The notes under the pieces are model-generated. The model was not told the origin of the DNA and did no database searches. It saw only the letters and a program-made list of their open reading frames with translations. From Rhodocollybia butyracea (taxonomy: Eukaryota > Basidiomycota > Agaricomycetes > Agaricales > Omphalotaceae): a stretch of 64,000 bases of DNA. The position numbers and the translations under genes were made by a program. Positions 22,306-30,960 of this stretch are shown here, piece after piece (positions within the stretch are counted from its first letter, which is position 1; each line of letters begins with the position of its first letter). The DNA lies in NCBI GenBank assembly GCA_015501585.1, contig JADNRY010000031.1, positions 310,001-374,000 of the forward strand, in the 5' to 3' direction.

Positions 22306-23131
22306 TGTTCCGGCTCATTCCGAGACTCTCCGAGACTCCTTCACCTTCTCTCACGGTCTCTCACGGCTCCGATAGTTCCCACGACCTCTGGCGGCTCCGA
22401 AACTTCATTCTCTATTTTATCCCTTCCGATATACCTTTGGACTTCACAAATTCACTCCTACTTCAGCACTCACACTTCCGACGCCTTTATCGGCCATACC
22501 TTCGGCCCGATATATCGGCGGACTCTTTCGGTACTCATTACTTTCCCACGGCGGTCCGCAGTGCACCGACGTTCATCTCTTTTGTCTTTTCTACTCTATT
22601 GCCTATTGTTTTATCATTTGTATTGATTCCACCTCGTTCCGGCCTTGGCATTACCTCGGTCCGACTTTATTGTCTTTATTTAACAATTAGGTCACTTGTA
22701 TATAAGCTAGGTACTTTGTACTATCGTTCCTCAGCCAAAAATCACGAGTTACACGAATTATACAAGTTATCATACTTTTCCGAGCTTTCCTTTAAGTCCT
22801 TTCTTTGTTCCTTATACTCGCTGTTCTGTCCGATACCGGCCGACTCGGCTCGGTCCTTACCTCGGACATACCTCGGACTATTCTCACGCCTATACCTCGG
22901 TCCGATCTCGGCGATTCCTCGCACTTTACTTCCTCTCCTTCTGGGACAACCTTGGTGGTGTGTTGGGGGTGTTGCTAATAGCTTCACCGAAGTCCCACCT
23001 TTTCCTTGGCCTTGTAGTCTACTCCGGATATTCTTCCCACGATTCTGATCCTGCCTTTCGGCCCTACATCGGCTCCGCTTCCATTCCGGCCTAGGTTGCA
23101 CGACCTTGTCACCTCGCTTTAGTAGTGAACA
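22306..23131 (+). mobile_element. LTR-like insert in LINE B ORF2
   Basis: Conserved ORF2 sequence is interrupted after ALVLRSC and resumes at NNLRSNGHPCWLMD. The interruption starts TGTTC and ends GAACA, as a solo LTR would. It contains GTATATAAGC at about 22698, a possible TATA box, and is C/T-rich. I could not find a target duplication (CAAGA before, ATAAC after), so solo-LTR identity is an inference. The long open frame across it is a composition effect. Confidence 0.5.
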
Positions 23132-23850
23132 ATAACTTACGCTCTAACGGTCATCCGTGTTGGCTTATGGATGTCGATTGGGCAATCTCCAATTTGCCAG
23201 GCTCTCAGGATCGCCTCCCTCCTCTGAGGGACTTGTCTCCTCCACATATTCGCTCTATTATCACTGACATTTCTAATACAACATTTCACCATCTGAACAA
23301 CAACCTTAATTCTATGAGCAAATTATGCCTCCTGAAAGATCGGCTCAAACCACAGGAAGCGGGTCCATCGTTGGCTTTACCATTACATCTTTGTCATTAC
23401 CTCTTACAAGTTAAAAACTTTCGCCATCGGCTTTCCATCACTCGTCTCTTATGTGGTTCCTTGGCTCCCAGCCTTTTTCAGGCCACACCTGGCAAATGTA
23501 CCCTTACCGCTGGACAGTTACCAACCGATTTATCGTGTCGTTTATGTCACGTGCCGTTTGAGACACCCAAACATGTTCTCCTGCAATGCACGGCAATTCC
23601 TCCTTTGGTTCACCTACATGTCCATTTCCGTGCCATCGCTACATCGTCCCCGCTCACTTCGATCCCACATGGCCAGCTCAGTGATGGGGATGCGTTACTT
23701 TATCTCAAACGGTGTATTTTTTCCTGGTCGGATGTCTCTTCCACGGCAAAATTTATCCACGAAGCCATACAGCTTTGGACTACAGCTATCTCAGGCATTC
23801 CGTTGGACTATGGCTCGGAAGGAGAGGATGAGGATTCTGATAGTGGATAA
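23132..23850 (+). pseudogene. LINE B ORF2 C-terminus with zinc knuckle
   Basis: This resumes ORF2 after the insert: NGHPCWLMDVDWAISNLP, then a long helical region. A CX2CX8HX4C knuckle (CRLCHVPFETPKHVLLQC) follows, typical of the last domain of LINE ORF2 proteins, where it binds the RNA or target. The protein ends in an acidic tail (GEDEDSDSG). Copy A preserves the last 66 residues. Confidence 0.85.
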
Positions 23851-24065
23851 TGGGAGTAGTAAAGGTTTTCATCATACTTTATCATTAGCTAGCCTCTTTT
23901 TCCGCTCTGGGGCCTTGCTACCCATCCTACGCTGGACTTGCAGTCTACCTTCTCCTCGGGAGTCGAGCTCGCTGCTTGCGCTGTCGTAGGGACCGGCTGT
24001 TTCCCTTGCGGGACCACTGTTGGTATGCCGACTGGGCCGTGTACACCTTATACCTTATACCTTAT

Positions 24066-24084
24066 CCAATTGAGCTAGGTGGGC
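24066..24084 (-). tRNA. tRNA-Lys 5' segment abutting LINE B tail
   Basis: The reverse complement reads GCCCACCTAGCTCAATTGG, the acceptor strand plus D arm of tRNA-Lys. It lies directly after the ACCTTAT repeats of LINE B, exactly as at the end of LINE A. The following bases (24085-24283) hold nothing I recognise. Confidence 0.7.
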
Positions 24085-24283
24085 AGTACCTACAAGAGAA
24101 AGGGAAAAAGGAAAGTACTTACCTGTATCGGAAAATAAGCACCGCCCCTGGCACGTACACAAGATAACATGACAACACAATCCCGAGTTGTCCCTGTCGC
24201 ATGCGAGTTGAATGAACTCTGAGTCTATGGTTAGGAAAATGAAGAACTGGGAACACTGTTCTGCACATGGATTAACATTCCAT

Positions 24284-24371
24284 AGCCCACCGCGAGGGCG
24301 AACTCGCAGCCTTCAGATCCGCTAATACAACTATGGGACATCAATAAGAGTCTGACGCTCTATCGGTGGGC
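24284..24371 (-). tRNA. tRNA-Lys(CUU) gene copy with intron, D arm damaged (probable pseudogene)
   Basis: The acceptor strands GCCCACC and GGTGGGC pair fully. The anticodon stem TCAGA/TCTGA encloses C-T-CTT-A and an intron of about 26 bases after position 37, giving anticodon CUU. Two defects are visible. About ten D-arm bases are missing between GCCCACC and GATAGAGCG. One base is missing from the T loop (TTCGCC). It lies between LINE B and the spacer shared with the LINE A/B gap. It is the only copy here with both acceptor strands. Confidence 0.72.
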
Positions 24372-24502
24372 AATATCTATGGTGGAAGGATATAGTTGAA
24401 GATACCATTATATAGTAACAAATGAAACGCAATCACGTTTCAAGTATCCGATCGTTAGATAAAAAATAAAGAAAAATAACACATCCAGAGAGACTGCCTG
24501 AT
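24372..24502. repeat. Spacer repeated between tRNA-Lys copies
   Basis: The segment from 'atggtggaagg' to 'gagactgcctga' is repeated at about 17305-17414, between LINE A and LINE B. Both copies run from the 5' flank of one tRNA-Lys to the 3' flank of the next. This indicates a tandem tRNA-Lys repeat unit. The A/T-rich part gives minus-strand T-runs suited to Pol III termination. Confidence 0.75.
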
Positions 24503-24600
24503 AGCCCACCGCGAGGGTCAAACTCGCAGCCTTCAGATCCGCCTAAGTAATACGACTATGGGACTTCGATAAGAGTCTGACAATCACCGATTAGGCGCCC
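24503..24600 (-). tRNA. tRNA-Lys-derived sequence at LINE C 5' end
   Basis: The minus strand reads a degenerate D arm (CTAATCGGTGATTG), the anticodon stem TCAGA, CTCTTA, an intron of about 31 bases, TCTGA, the T arm and GGTGGGC. The T stem GCGAG/CTCGC is perfect. The 5' acceptor bases (GGGCGCC) do not pair. LINE C sequence follows. Whether the left part is tRNA or LINE 5' end is unclear. Confidence 0.6.
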
Positions 24601-25431
24601 GAAAAATTTCTATCGCGCTCATCGCCGCAACTTCGTACTTCGACAACGTTAACACTTTCTTTCTTCATTCTTCACTCTTCACGCGCACGCTCTACAAAAG
24701 TCTCAGCCGCTGCCCGACTTCCACCACCAATCGCTACCTGAGACATTCTGAGACATACCATCTCTAACCACAGAATGGCAAAGTCCATCGAAGAACTCAT
24801 TGAGGACACGGTCAGACTGAGTAGGATCCAGGACCAATATGTGCCATATGCACAACAACCCCAGGCCAGCACCTCAGCTGTAACACTGGAAAGCCGTCCT
24901 TCACCTACTCCTCTTCCCGCTCCTACTTCCTCAGCAAACCGATCCCTCGCTAGACAATCTGCCACATCCTTTACACATCTTCTCGACGACGACAATCCCT
25001 CGGAACCGCGCCGCAGCCCTTCCCCGAGTAACGCTGGCAGCATTACTACGTTGACCCCTTCCGGGAAAGCCTCGAAAAAGGCTATCTCTGCTAAGGGAAA
25101 ATGTTATGACCCGGATCTAAATCCTATACACCCAATCTTTTTTCTTCTGTAACCAACTATGAACACTATCATTAATACTTCTACTTAACATTTTTACATT
25201 CATTAGTTATTCAACACCATTTGGGTTAATGCTGCACACATTCTTCCAGAACACCAGAATGATCTTTAACAGTCACTGCACAGTCTGCACAGTCATGACA
25301 TCATTCTAGCTCCACAACTATGATGTCATCTTGCTACTCCACAATCATGATGTCATTCCATTGCTCCGCAGTTATGATATCACATCACTGCTCCACAGCT
25401 ATGACATCATTGCATAGCCTCTTTACATCAA

Positions 25432-25566
25432 TGACTCAATATCAGTCATTGCACAGCCAGATATCTGAGTCAACTACGGTTCCGCATACATGACTCAATA
25501 TTAGTCATTGCACAGCATTACATAGTCAGACTGACTCATCCGCAGTATTTCCGCAGTTATGACTCA
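25432..25566 (+). promoter_or_regulatory. Cluster of five TGASTCA (AP-1/Gcn4-type) sites
   Basis: TGACTCA occurs at 25432-25438, 25491-25497, 25532-25538 and 25560-25566, and its complement TGAGTCA at 25466-25472, all upstream of the TATA box. Further upstream (25290-25410) several TGATGTCAT/ATGACATCAT sequences resemble CRE-type sites. bZIP regulators such as fungal Gcn4/Cpc1 bind TGASTCA. Control by amino-acid starvation or another bZIP pathway is an inference. Confidence 0.6.
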
Positions 25567-25611
25567 AATCTAGTCATTCCGCAGCATTTCCTAACTAGTA
25601 CACATTGCACA

Positions 25612-25619
25612 GTATATAA
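25612..25619 (+). promoter_or_regulatory. TATA box of the solo LTR
   Basis: GTATATAAG lies about 50 bases downstream of the last TGACTCA site and about 110 bases upstream of the hairpin array. The array would therefore be at the start of the transcript. Confidence 0.65.
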
Positions 25620-25721
25620 GTAGTCTAGATTTACCAATGTACGTTAGACGTATTATTTTTCTTAAATCCAAACCCCCACTTGTTTGCTGTTATCACTTGT
25701 GTGAATCACCAGGCCAACTCA

Positions 25722-26034
25722 TTGTATCTTGTTGAGCTATCTCCAAGCTACAATACACATTTATACATCTTGTTGAGCTAACTCCAAGTTGTATCCACTA
25801 ACATTCACCTGTTGAGCTATCTCCTAGTGAATACTTCTTTAATTGCCACTTGTTCAGCTATCTCCGAGTTGCAACTTCCTATTACTTGTTGAGCTATCTC
25901 CAAGTATTAGACATCACACTCACTATTACTTGTTGAGCTATCTCCGAGTACTAGACACCACACTCACTACTACTTGTCGAGCCATCTCCAAGGGTAATCT
26001 TATTATTATTTGTTGAGCTATCTCCAAATAATAA
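25722..26034 (+). repeat. Array of eight hairpins sharing the loop TTGAGCTATCTC
   Basis: The loop TTGAGCTATCTC, or a one- to two-base variant, starts at 25732, 25773, 25812, 25853, 25889, 25933, 25977 and 26013. Each is bracketed by sequences that differ from unit to unit yet pair with each other. Unit 8 pairs TTATTATTTG with CAAATAATAA. Unit 2 pairs ATACATCTTG with CAAGTTGTAT with one mismatch. Unit 7 is the weakest. The spacing is 36-44 bases. It lies downstream of the LTR TATA box. Confidence 0.85.
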
Positions 26035-27279
26035 CTTCTGTGAGTTTCATATTACAAACTAGTTACTAACTTTACTTGAGCCTAGTTGTTTGAGTATATA
26101 TTTTTTGCCTAGCGGTTTCAACGAACGGAAAGGCTTGCTCTATAATCTCATTAATTTCTCTTATCATTTTTACTGCCGAGTTACGTACTGTGAAGGTTTG
26201 GACGAGACTATTGATCGAGTCATAACAGAAAAGCCTCGAAGGTCACGCCGTCGAAGACTGTCTCTCCCCAGTCTTCATTAAATCTGCCTACGTTGCACTA
26301 CCCTGCAGAATCCAGGCTCATCCCGAACACCTCGGGAACGAAGGAATCTGCTGCAACCACCAGATATCGCTCGGACAGCAATGACTTACGCCTCGAAGGG
26401 ATGATTCGTACAGAGTCATCCACGGCGAGCAATCTCATTCGAAACCTCAACAACAGTCTTCACCAACATGACGAGACCTACGACCACGCACAGCAATCTC
26501 TGGGACAGGACGTGACCGCTCTCCGCACTGACGTCAACGACCTACAGACACGGGTCCACGACATTGAGAGCTCACAACCTCCCTACGACGCCATCCTTCA
26601 GCGACTGGATCAACTGGAACAACAGCCTCCCAGTCCTAGTGGACAACTACTCTCGTATACACGCGCCAGCTCCCCCTACCACACACAACACACCTGACCG
26701 CCCACTGTGGGGTACTTCATACATCTTCAGCAATCCACGAAACCCCGACTCCGACTTCGACTCTCCCTGTCATGGGTCCCAGAGGCAACCTTCGGCCTCA
26801 CCTCAGGATCGTTCTCCCTCGCCGTCGCCGCACATGGCCTCGGACACCCCACCTTCCGTTGCGCCTCAAAATCCCGTGCCTCTCCGAAACCGTATATCTC
26901 GCCGACCCGCATCCCGTCATTTATGGAACCAACATCAAAACGTCGAAGAACTGGCACACCTTCTTCCACGCCCTCTACCAATCACAACACATTCCCGGGA
27001 TCGACAGTTCGTATCTCCACCGAAACTTGGAAATTCCGCGGGAAAGGTAGAGCTCTCTGTGCCTTCTTCCACACCTGGTTTGACCTGTTGGATAACGCAG
27101 CCACGCCATTGACATTCCCCTACCGTATTCGACACACTGGGCCCGCCAGACGCCAGGTGCGTCTGTTCTTTACTAACGCCTCTCAGGCATTAGCATTCGT
27201 TAACGCTTGGGATAGCCACCGGTCCCGGATTGTCAACAATGCTGCATTCAACGTCTCCTACCAGTCACCCTCCGAATGA

Positions 27280-28139
27280 CGGTTAGCAGTGGGGAAGTCT
27301 TTGATTGATTGCGCTCCCTCGCCGCACCATAGTATTTCTCCTAATTGTATTAGTACTACGGGTAATTTGAACATTCTTAGCTTCAATTTGGGGGGCCGTC
27401 TTCAATCTAACCTTCTCCACTCTGAGTTCTGCGAGTTACTGGACAACGTTCACATTGCATGTATCCAGGAAACTGACTTATATCCTGATGAGGTATGGCA
27501 CGCCCCAGATAATTTTTCTGTTTTTTCTCAAGCTCGACCAACGGAATACTTCGACGATCCCTCTGGTGGGGTCGCTACCTTTGTCCGCTCGACCTACATG
27601 CAACGTTACACGAGGACCTCTGTGGGCCCGACATTGTGACAGTCGAAGTGGAAGGTATTCTCTTCATTAACGCATACCTTCTTCCTTCAATCTCCAAGTT
27701 TGACTGGTCCCGGTGGACTGATACATCCCCATGGGACGCCTTCAGAGAGATCTGCACACTCGCCGCTAACCTTGACAAACCTTTTTTCATTCTAGGAGAC
27801 CTTAACGCCCGCACCGGCTCCCTTCGGCCAAACGCCGCACACCCATCTCGGACTTCACCCAATACTCACTGCTCTTCCCGAGGATCACACCTTCTGACTC
27901 TATGCGACGACCTCAACTTAACCATTCTCAATGGTTCAGAGCACATCCTGGGCACCCACTCTCGCTGGACCTCGTTTCAAAAACGGGATGGGATATACAA
28001 CACCTCGGTCATTGACTATGGCATCTGCTCAGCCTATAGCTCCTCTAACACTGCCTCCTTTGATATCTCGGATAGAACGAGGTGGTCTGACCACGCGTTC
28101 CTATCTTTGCAGATCCTTTCACCACGCTCCACTCTCCCT
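27280..28139 (+). pseudogene. LINE C ORF2, endonuclease part only
   Basis: It continues ORF1's frame after TGA CGG and encodes the endonuclease (CIQETDL, FILGDLNAR, RTRWSDHAFL). A one-base deletion near 27593 relative to copy B breaks the frame inside the domain. The copy is cut at 28139 by gypsy-2, before RNase H and RT. Confidence 0.85.
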
Positions 28140-28395
28140 TATAACGCCCTTAGGCGAGAGTCTTATGTTCACACGAAAGAGCACGACAAAGGCTATGCGA
28201 TTGTGTACTCGTAGTGTAGAAGAACTACAGTAATTTATGTAATTCGACTAGTTATAGTAATCGAAATGAATGGAATAGAAATGATATCTAATCATAAGAT
28301 AAGATAAGATAAGAGTCACGATGCGACAAAAGTTAAGGCCGCGCCATAGGGCGCGGCCGGAAGGGAATCAGGCAAGATGGGGAGGAGGTGTTACA
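28140..28395 (-). repeat. 3' LTR of gypsy-2
   Basis: The first about 166 bases (TATAACGCCCTTAGGCG...) repeat at 38743-38908. The LTR ends GTGTTACA next to a purine tract, giving near-complementary ends TATAAC/GTTACA and a length of about 256 bp. It contains a strong GGCCGCGCC/GGCGCGGCC hairpin (28337-28358). Confidence 0.82.
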
Positions 28396-28408
28396 CCCTC
28401 CCCCACTA
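28396..28408 (-). other. Polypurine tract of gypsy-2
   Basis: On the minus strand TAGTGGGGGAGGG directly precedes TGTAACACC, the start of the 3' LTR. This confirms minus-strand orientation. Confidence 0.7.
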
Positions 28409-28479
28409 GATTAGTACCTAGGGTACTAATCGAACGATATGATGGGATAAATCCCCAATAAGACGTATTACTGGGGGGA

Positions 28480-28683
28480 TTATCCATCAGATTCATCCAT
28501 CTGGGGAGACGTATCTCCAGATGATGAAGGCGGTACTGCGGGAGCAGGTCCAGATGAAGAATGAGCTGGGGCAGTGGCTCCAGCAGCGGTGTTGTTTGTC
28601 ATCGACGAAGTCGATGCAATAGATGAAGCCTGTGGCACAGGCACAGGCGGCGGGTTGAATACTTGCGGTGCCATAGGCACCAC
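28480..28683 (-). CDS. gypsy-2 extra ORF Z, small Pro/Ser/Ala-rich
   Basis: A 67-residue frame (MVPMAPQVFNPPPVPVPQ...) of low complexity, with an acidic end (SPQMDESDG). It may be the C-terminal part of ORF Y displaced by a frameshift, since it follows Y after 45 bases. I recognise no function. Confidence 0.4.
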   Translation of the reverse strand: MVPMAPQVFNPPPVPVPQASSIASTSSMTNNTAAGATAPAHSSSGPAPAVPPSSSGDTSPQMDESDG

Positions 28684-28727
28684 CGTTGGAGTAAGCTGGA
28701 CATCAGTGATAGCCGGCGGACGATTGT

Positions 28728-29516
28728 CTATTGTACCCGTAAGGGTACAATAGTGATCGTTGATCCCTGCAGGGAGACGAAGATGAGGGGCATACGTCCC
28801 CTGAGTATTGAAGCAGCTAATGCTGCTTCCGCATTATGCGGATTGAATGTTTGCAGCCAGGTGGCTGCATACAACGCGGAATCTTCGAGATCCGCAACAG
28901 AGATTCCTTGCTCAGCAAAGAATCGGGCAACATCCTCAATGGTGCCATTGAGGTAATTAGCGAACGATGTTCGCGGCGGAGGAGGCGAGGCGATTGTAAT
29001 TCGCCCCGTAGCCACTAAATGGCGATAATAATGGTGACGGAGGATAACCTCCGACGCCAACAGCAAATATCTGGACGATACGTCCAGAGGGGTTCCAGAA
29101 GGCGGATCAGGCCGCTTGGGGTTGATCAGCTGGCGTCCACGAATGGAGCGCTCGCTTACTGCACCGTCTTCACCGTACACGATGCCCGAAGGGCGCACGG
29201 TCAACCCTTGTGGGGTGACAAGATATGCCGCCCAGGCATCGGCCGTACCATGTCGGGACGGCGGTGAGAGTTCAGCTCGCGGTGCAGTGCCTGCAGGAGC
29301 CATTCGAATGGATGAGGGTCCGGCAGCAGTACTGCTGGACCAGCCTACAGGGGCGGGCTTCATACGGCCTTTCCCTTTTTTCTTCTTTTGGACGGAGTTT
29401 TCTCCATCCAGAGTGCCAGCAGTGATGCCAGCAGCCTTGTCCTGCTTAGCAGTTCGGGCAATCGATACGAAAACTGGTTCAAACCAGTTGACGAGCAGAG
29501 TTCGTTGTAAACTCAC
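28728..29516 (-). CDS. gypsy-2 extra ORF Y, unknown protein after pol
   Basis: A 262-residue frame with a basic patch (KKKKGKGRMKP, about residues 45-55). A more ordered C-terminal half follows (VSSRYLLLASEVILRHHYYRHL and IEDVARFFAEQGISVADLED). I do not recognise the family. It follows ORF X by 22 bases and sits where retroviruses keep env or accessory genes, but it has no signal peptide or membrane segment. The motif VYGEDGAV loosely resembles RYGEDANL of ORF X. Confidence 0.6.
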   Translation of the reverse strand: MSLQRTLLVNWFEPVFVSIARTAKQDKAAGITAGTLDGENSVQKKKKGKGRMKPAPVGWSSSTAAGPSSIRMAPAGTAPRAELSPPSRHGTADAWAAYLVTPQGLTVRPSGIVYGEDGAVSERSIRGRQLINPKRPDPPSGTPLDVSSRYLLLASEVILRHHYYRHLVATGRITIASPPPPRTSFANYLNGTIEDVARFFAEQGISVADLEDSALYAATWLQTFNPHNAEAALAASILRGRMPLIFVSLQGSTITIVPLRVQ

Positions 29517-29538
29517 TTATGTGAGTTAGATCTCCTCT

Positions 29539-30690
29539 TCAGAGGGATCGGACTTCCTGGTCTAAGACCCGGTATAGGGTCCAACGCCGTGAGGTGTTGT
29601 AGCCATGTCTACTCGCGAACGTGGGTTCACGAAGTATCCTAAGATACCAGATGACTTCTCGGCTGTTAGCCGGGAATATAAGATTTTCTGCTCTAGCGAG
29701 GGTAGCCTCACGAGCGGTGTGAATCCCATAAGAAATGGGAAGTCGTCGATTGTCATTGACTTCGACGAGATTGGCATCTTCGCCGTAGCGAATCCAGCCA
29801 TCTGTCGCAAAGTAGCCACCATCACTCCTTCGATGAGGGAGTGCTGGCAGTACTGCCGGAGCGTCCTCCTGAGTTTCAGGAGGAATGGTAGAAGACGAAG
29901 CAGGATTGGTACTAAGTACCGCTCCTGCGTAGGAAGACAACGGAGCAGGTGCTCCTGTCGTTGATGGGTCCAGGTCCATTGGACCTGCGCTACTATCAAT
30001 GTCAAATGACACTGAGTCGTCGTTAGACGAGAATACGGTTGAAGCCGGAGCTTCTACCCTTTGTCGTTTCCCAGACTGGCTTTCCTCCTCATAACGAGGA
30101 GATCCATGACCATGTCTGGTGGATGAATACCGTCGGTATCCTTCCAACTCATCTGAGTATCTGTCGCACCTCTCTTGGAGGCTGCGAATTTCGCGCGCTG
30201 CGTCATCGTAGTCGCGCTGTAGATCAGTATACCGTCTCGTAAGAGACGATAAGTCACGGCTAGCGGTGCCAAGCTGGATAGCCAGCTGCACCGCTGATTC
30301 GTTTTCGTTGTTCAACACGTTGTGTCGATGGTGTTGCCGGTAGTACTCCTCTTGAGCGTTACCAGCGGCGGTCCAACTAGGGTCCACCATAACGAATGCC
30401 TCCGTCGAATGCTGGAGGAAGTTTTGGCAATGGGGACAAATCCCCATGTTCGAAATCTCGTGAAGACGACACCCTATATTAGGGTGGAATGTCCACGATA
30501 ATTGGTGTCCAACGTTGTTGGATACCTGGTTGAAGGCCATCGATGATGACCCCGTACCTGCCATGTTACTGGCTTGTTGTAATCCCGCTGGTTCAGCAGG
30601 ATATGCGTTCGCTGTGCCGAACACAAGTTGTGCTGGCGGGTTCGTCGACGCGCCAACCGTTCGTTGATTAGGTATCAACTGATTGCTCAA
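29539..30690 (-). CDS. gypsy-2 extra ORF X, zinc-finger-like plus coiled-coil protein
   Basis: A 383-residue frame. Residues about 70-95 hold CRLHEISNMGICPHCQNFLQH, a possible zinc-binding cluster. Residues about 130-190 are a coiled coil (LTRRYTDLQRDYDDAAREIRSLQ). A KRQRVEAP nuclear-localisation-like motif and an acidic Ser-rich stretch follow. No family is recognised. It lies 270 bases downstream of pol in the accessory-gene position. A nuclear nucleic-acid-binding role is conceivable but is inference only. Confidence 0.65.
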   Translation of the reverse strand: MSNQLIPNQRTVGASTNPPAQLVFGTANAYPAEPAGLQQASNMAGTGSSSMAFNQVSNNVGHQLSWTFHPNIGCRLHEISNMGICPHCQNFLQHSTEAFVMVDPSWTAAGNAQEEYYRQHHRHNVLNNENESAVQLAIQLGTASRDLSSLTRRYTDLQRDYDDAAREIRSLQERCDRYSDELEGYRRYSSTRHGHGSPRYEEESQSGKRQRVEAPASTVFSSNDDSVSFDIDSSAGPMDLDPSTTGAPAPLSSYAGAVLSTNPASSSTIPPETQEDAPAVLPALPHRRSDGGYFATDGWIRYGEDANLVEVNDNRRLPISYGIHTAREATLARAENLIFPANSREVIWYLRILREPTFASRHGYNTSRRWTLYRVLDQEVRSL

Positions 30691-30960
30691 TTGTTTTGTC
30701 GTTGTTGCTGCTGAGGCAGCGACGGTGTTTCGTTGTCTTTCGACGGCGTGTCTTTCTCCATGATGGTGAAAGAGTAAGTTGGGAAAGATAAATTTTTCTT
30801 TCCCTTTTTATAGGCACGACATGAGGCGTTGCCCGATCGTGGTTGTACATAAGGTACAGCCACCAAATGTGATTGTCAGGGCAATCTTTTACTAAAAGAA
30901 GCAGATGCCGTTGCTTCTGTGTGATTCTATTATATAGAATATTTTGATTGGAATGGAGAC

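Larger units (their letters stand above)
17485..24065 (+). mobile_element. LINE copy B, nearly full length
   Basis: A non-LTR retrotransposon with ORF1 (17638-19029) and ORF2. ORF2 has endonuclease, RNase H, RT and a C-terminal zinc knuckle, followed by a 3' end of ACCTTAT repeats (about 24043-24065). Its 5' end is about 40 bases shorter than that of copy C. It is inactivated by an in-frame stop (21838-21840), an RT active-site change and an 826-bp insert (22306-23131). Both ends lie against tRNA-Lys pieces. Confidence 0.92.
25102..26227 (+). mobile_element. Solo LTR with GAAAA target duplication
   Basis: An 1126-bp insert in LINE C ORF1 begins TGTTATGAC and ends GTCATAACA, a perfect 9-bp inverted end. 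It is flanked by GAAAA on both sides (25097-25101 and 26228-26232). LINE B shows the empty site. It contains an upstream bZIP-like site cluster, a TATA box (25612-25619) and eight hairpin units. No internal region remains, so it is a solo LTR. The parent element is not in this window. Confidence 0.93.
24775..27279 (+). pseudogene. LINE C ORF1, interrupted and frameshifted
   Basis: The first 109 residues (24775-25101) match ORF1 of copy B. After the solo LTR the match resumes at 26228. A deletion of about 14 bases near 26675 and a one-base deletion near 26911 shift the frame. The C-terminal conserved block is then again in its own frame up to TGA at 27277-27279. It cannot give a full ORF1 protein. 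Confidence 0.85.
24601..28139 (+). mobile_element. LINE copy C, 5' half, split by a solo LTR
   Basis: It closely matches LINE B from about 17488 to 19889. It holds the 5' UTR, ORF1 (interrupted by the solo LTR at 25102-26227) and the endonuclease part of ORF2. It stops abruptly at 28139, where the gypsy-2 LTR begins. C keeps several CpG sites that are TpG or CpA in B. Confidence 0.9.

Noticed and set aside
22281..23048. 255-codon plus-strand ORF within LINE B
   Set aside because: It lies across the C/T-rich LTR-like insert, has a Leu/Ser/Tyr/Arg-biased composition without motifs and interrupts conserved LINE ORF2. The openness is a compositional effect.
25722..26034. CRISPR-like array (constant 12-mer with variable 'spacers')
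   Set aside because: The variable parts pair with each other around the constant loop, the sequence is inside a eukaryotic solo LTR, and no cas genes are present.
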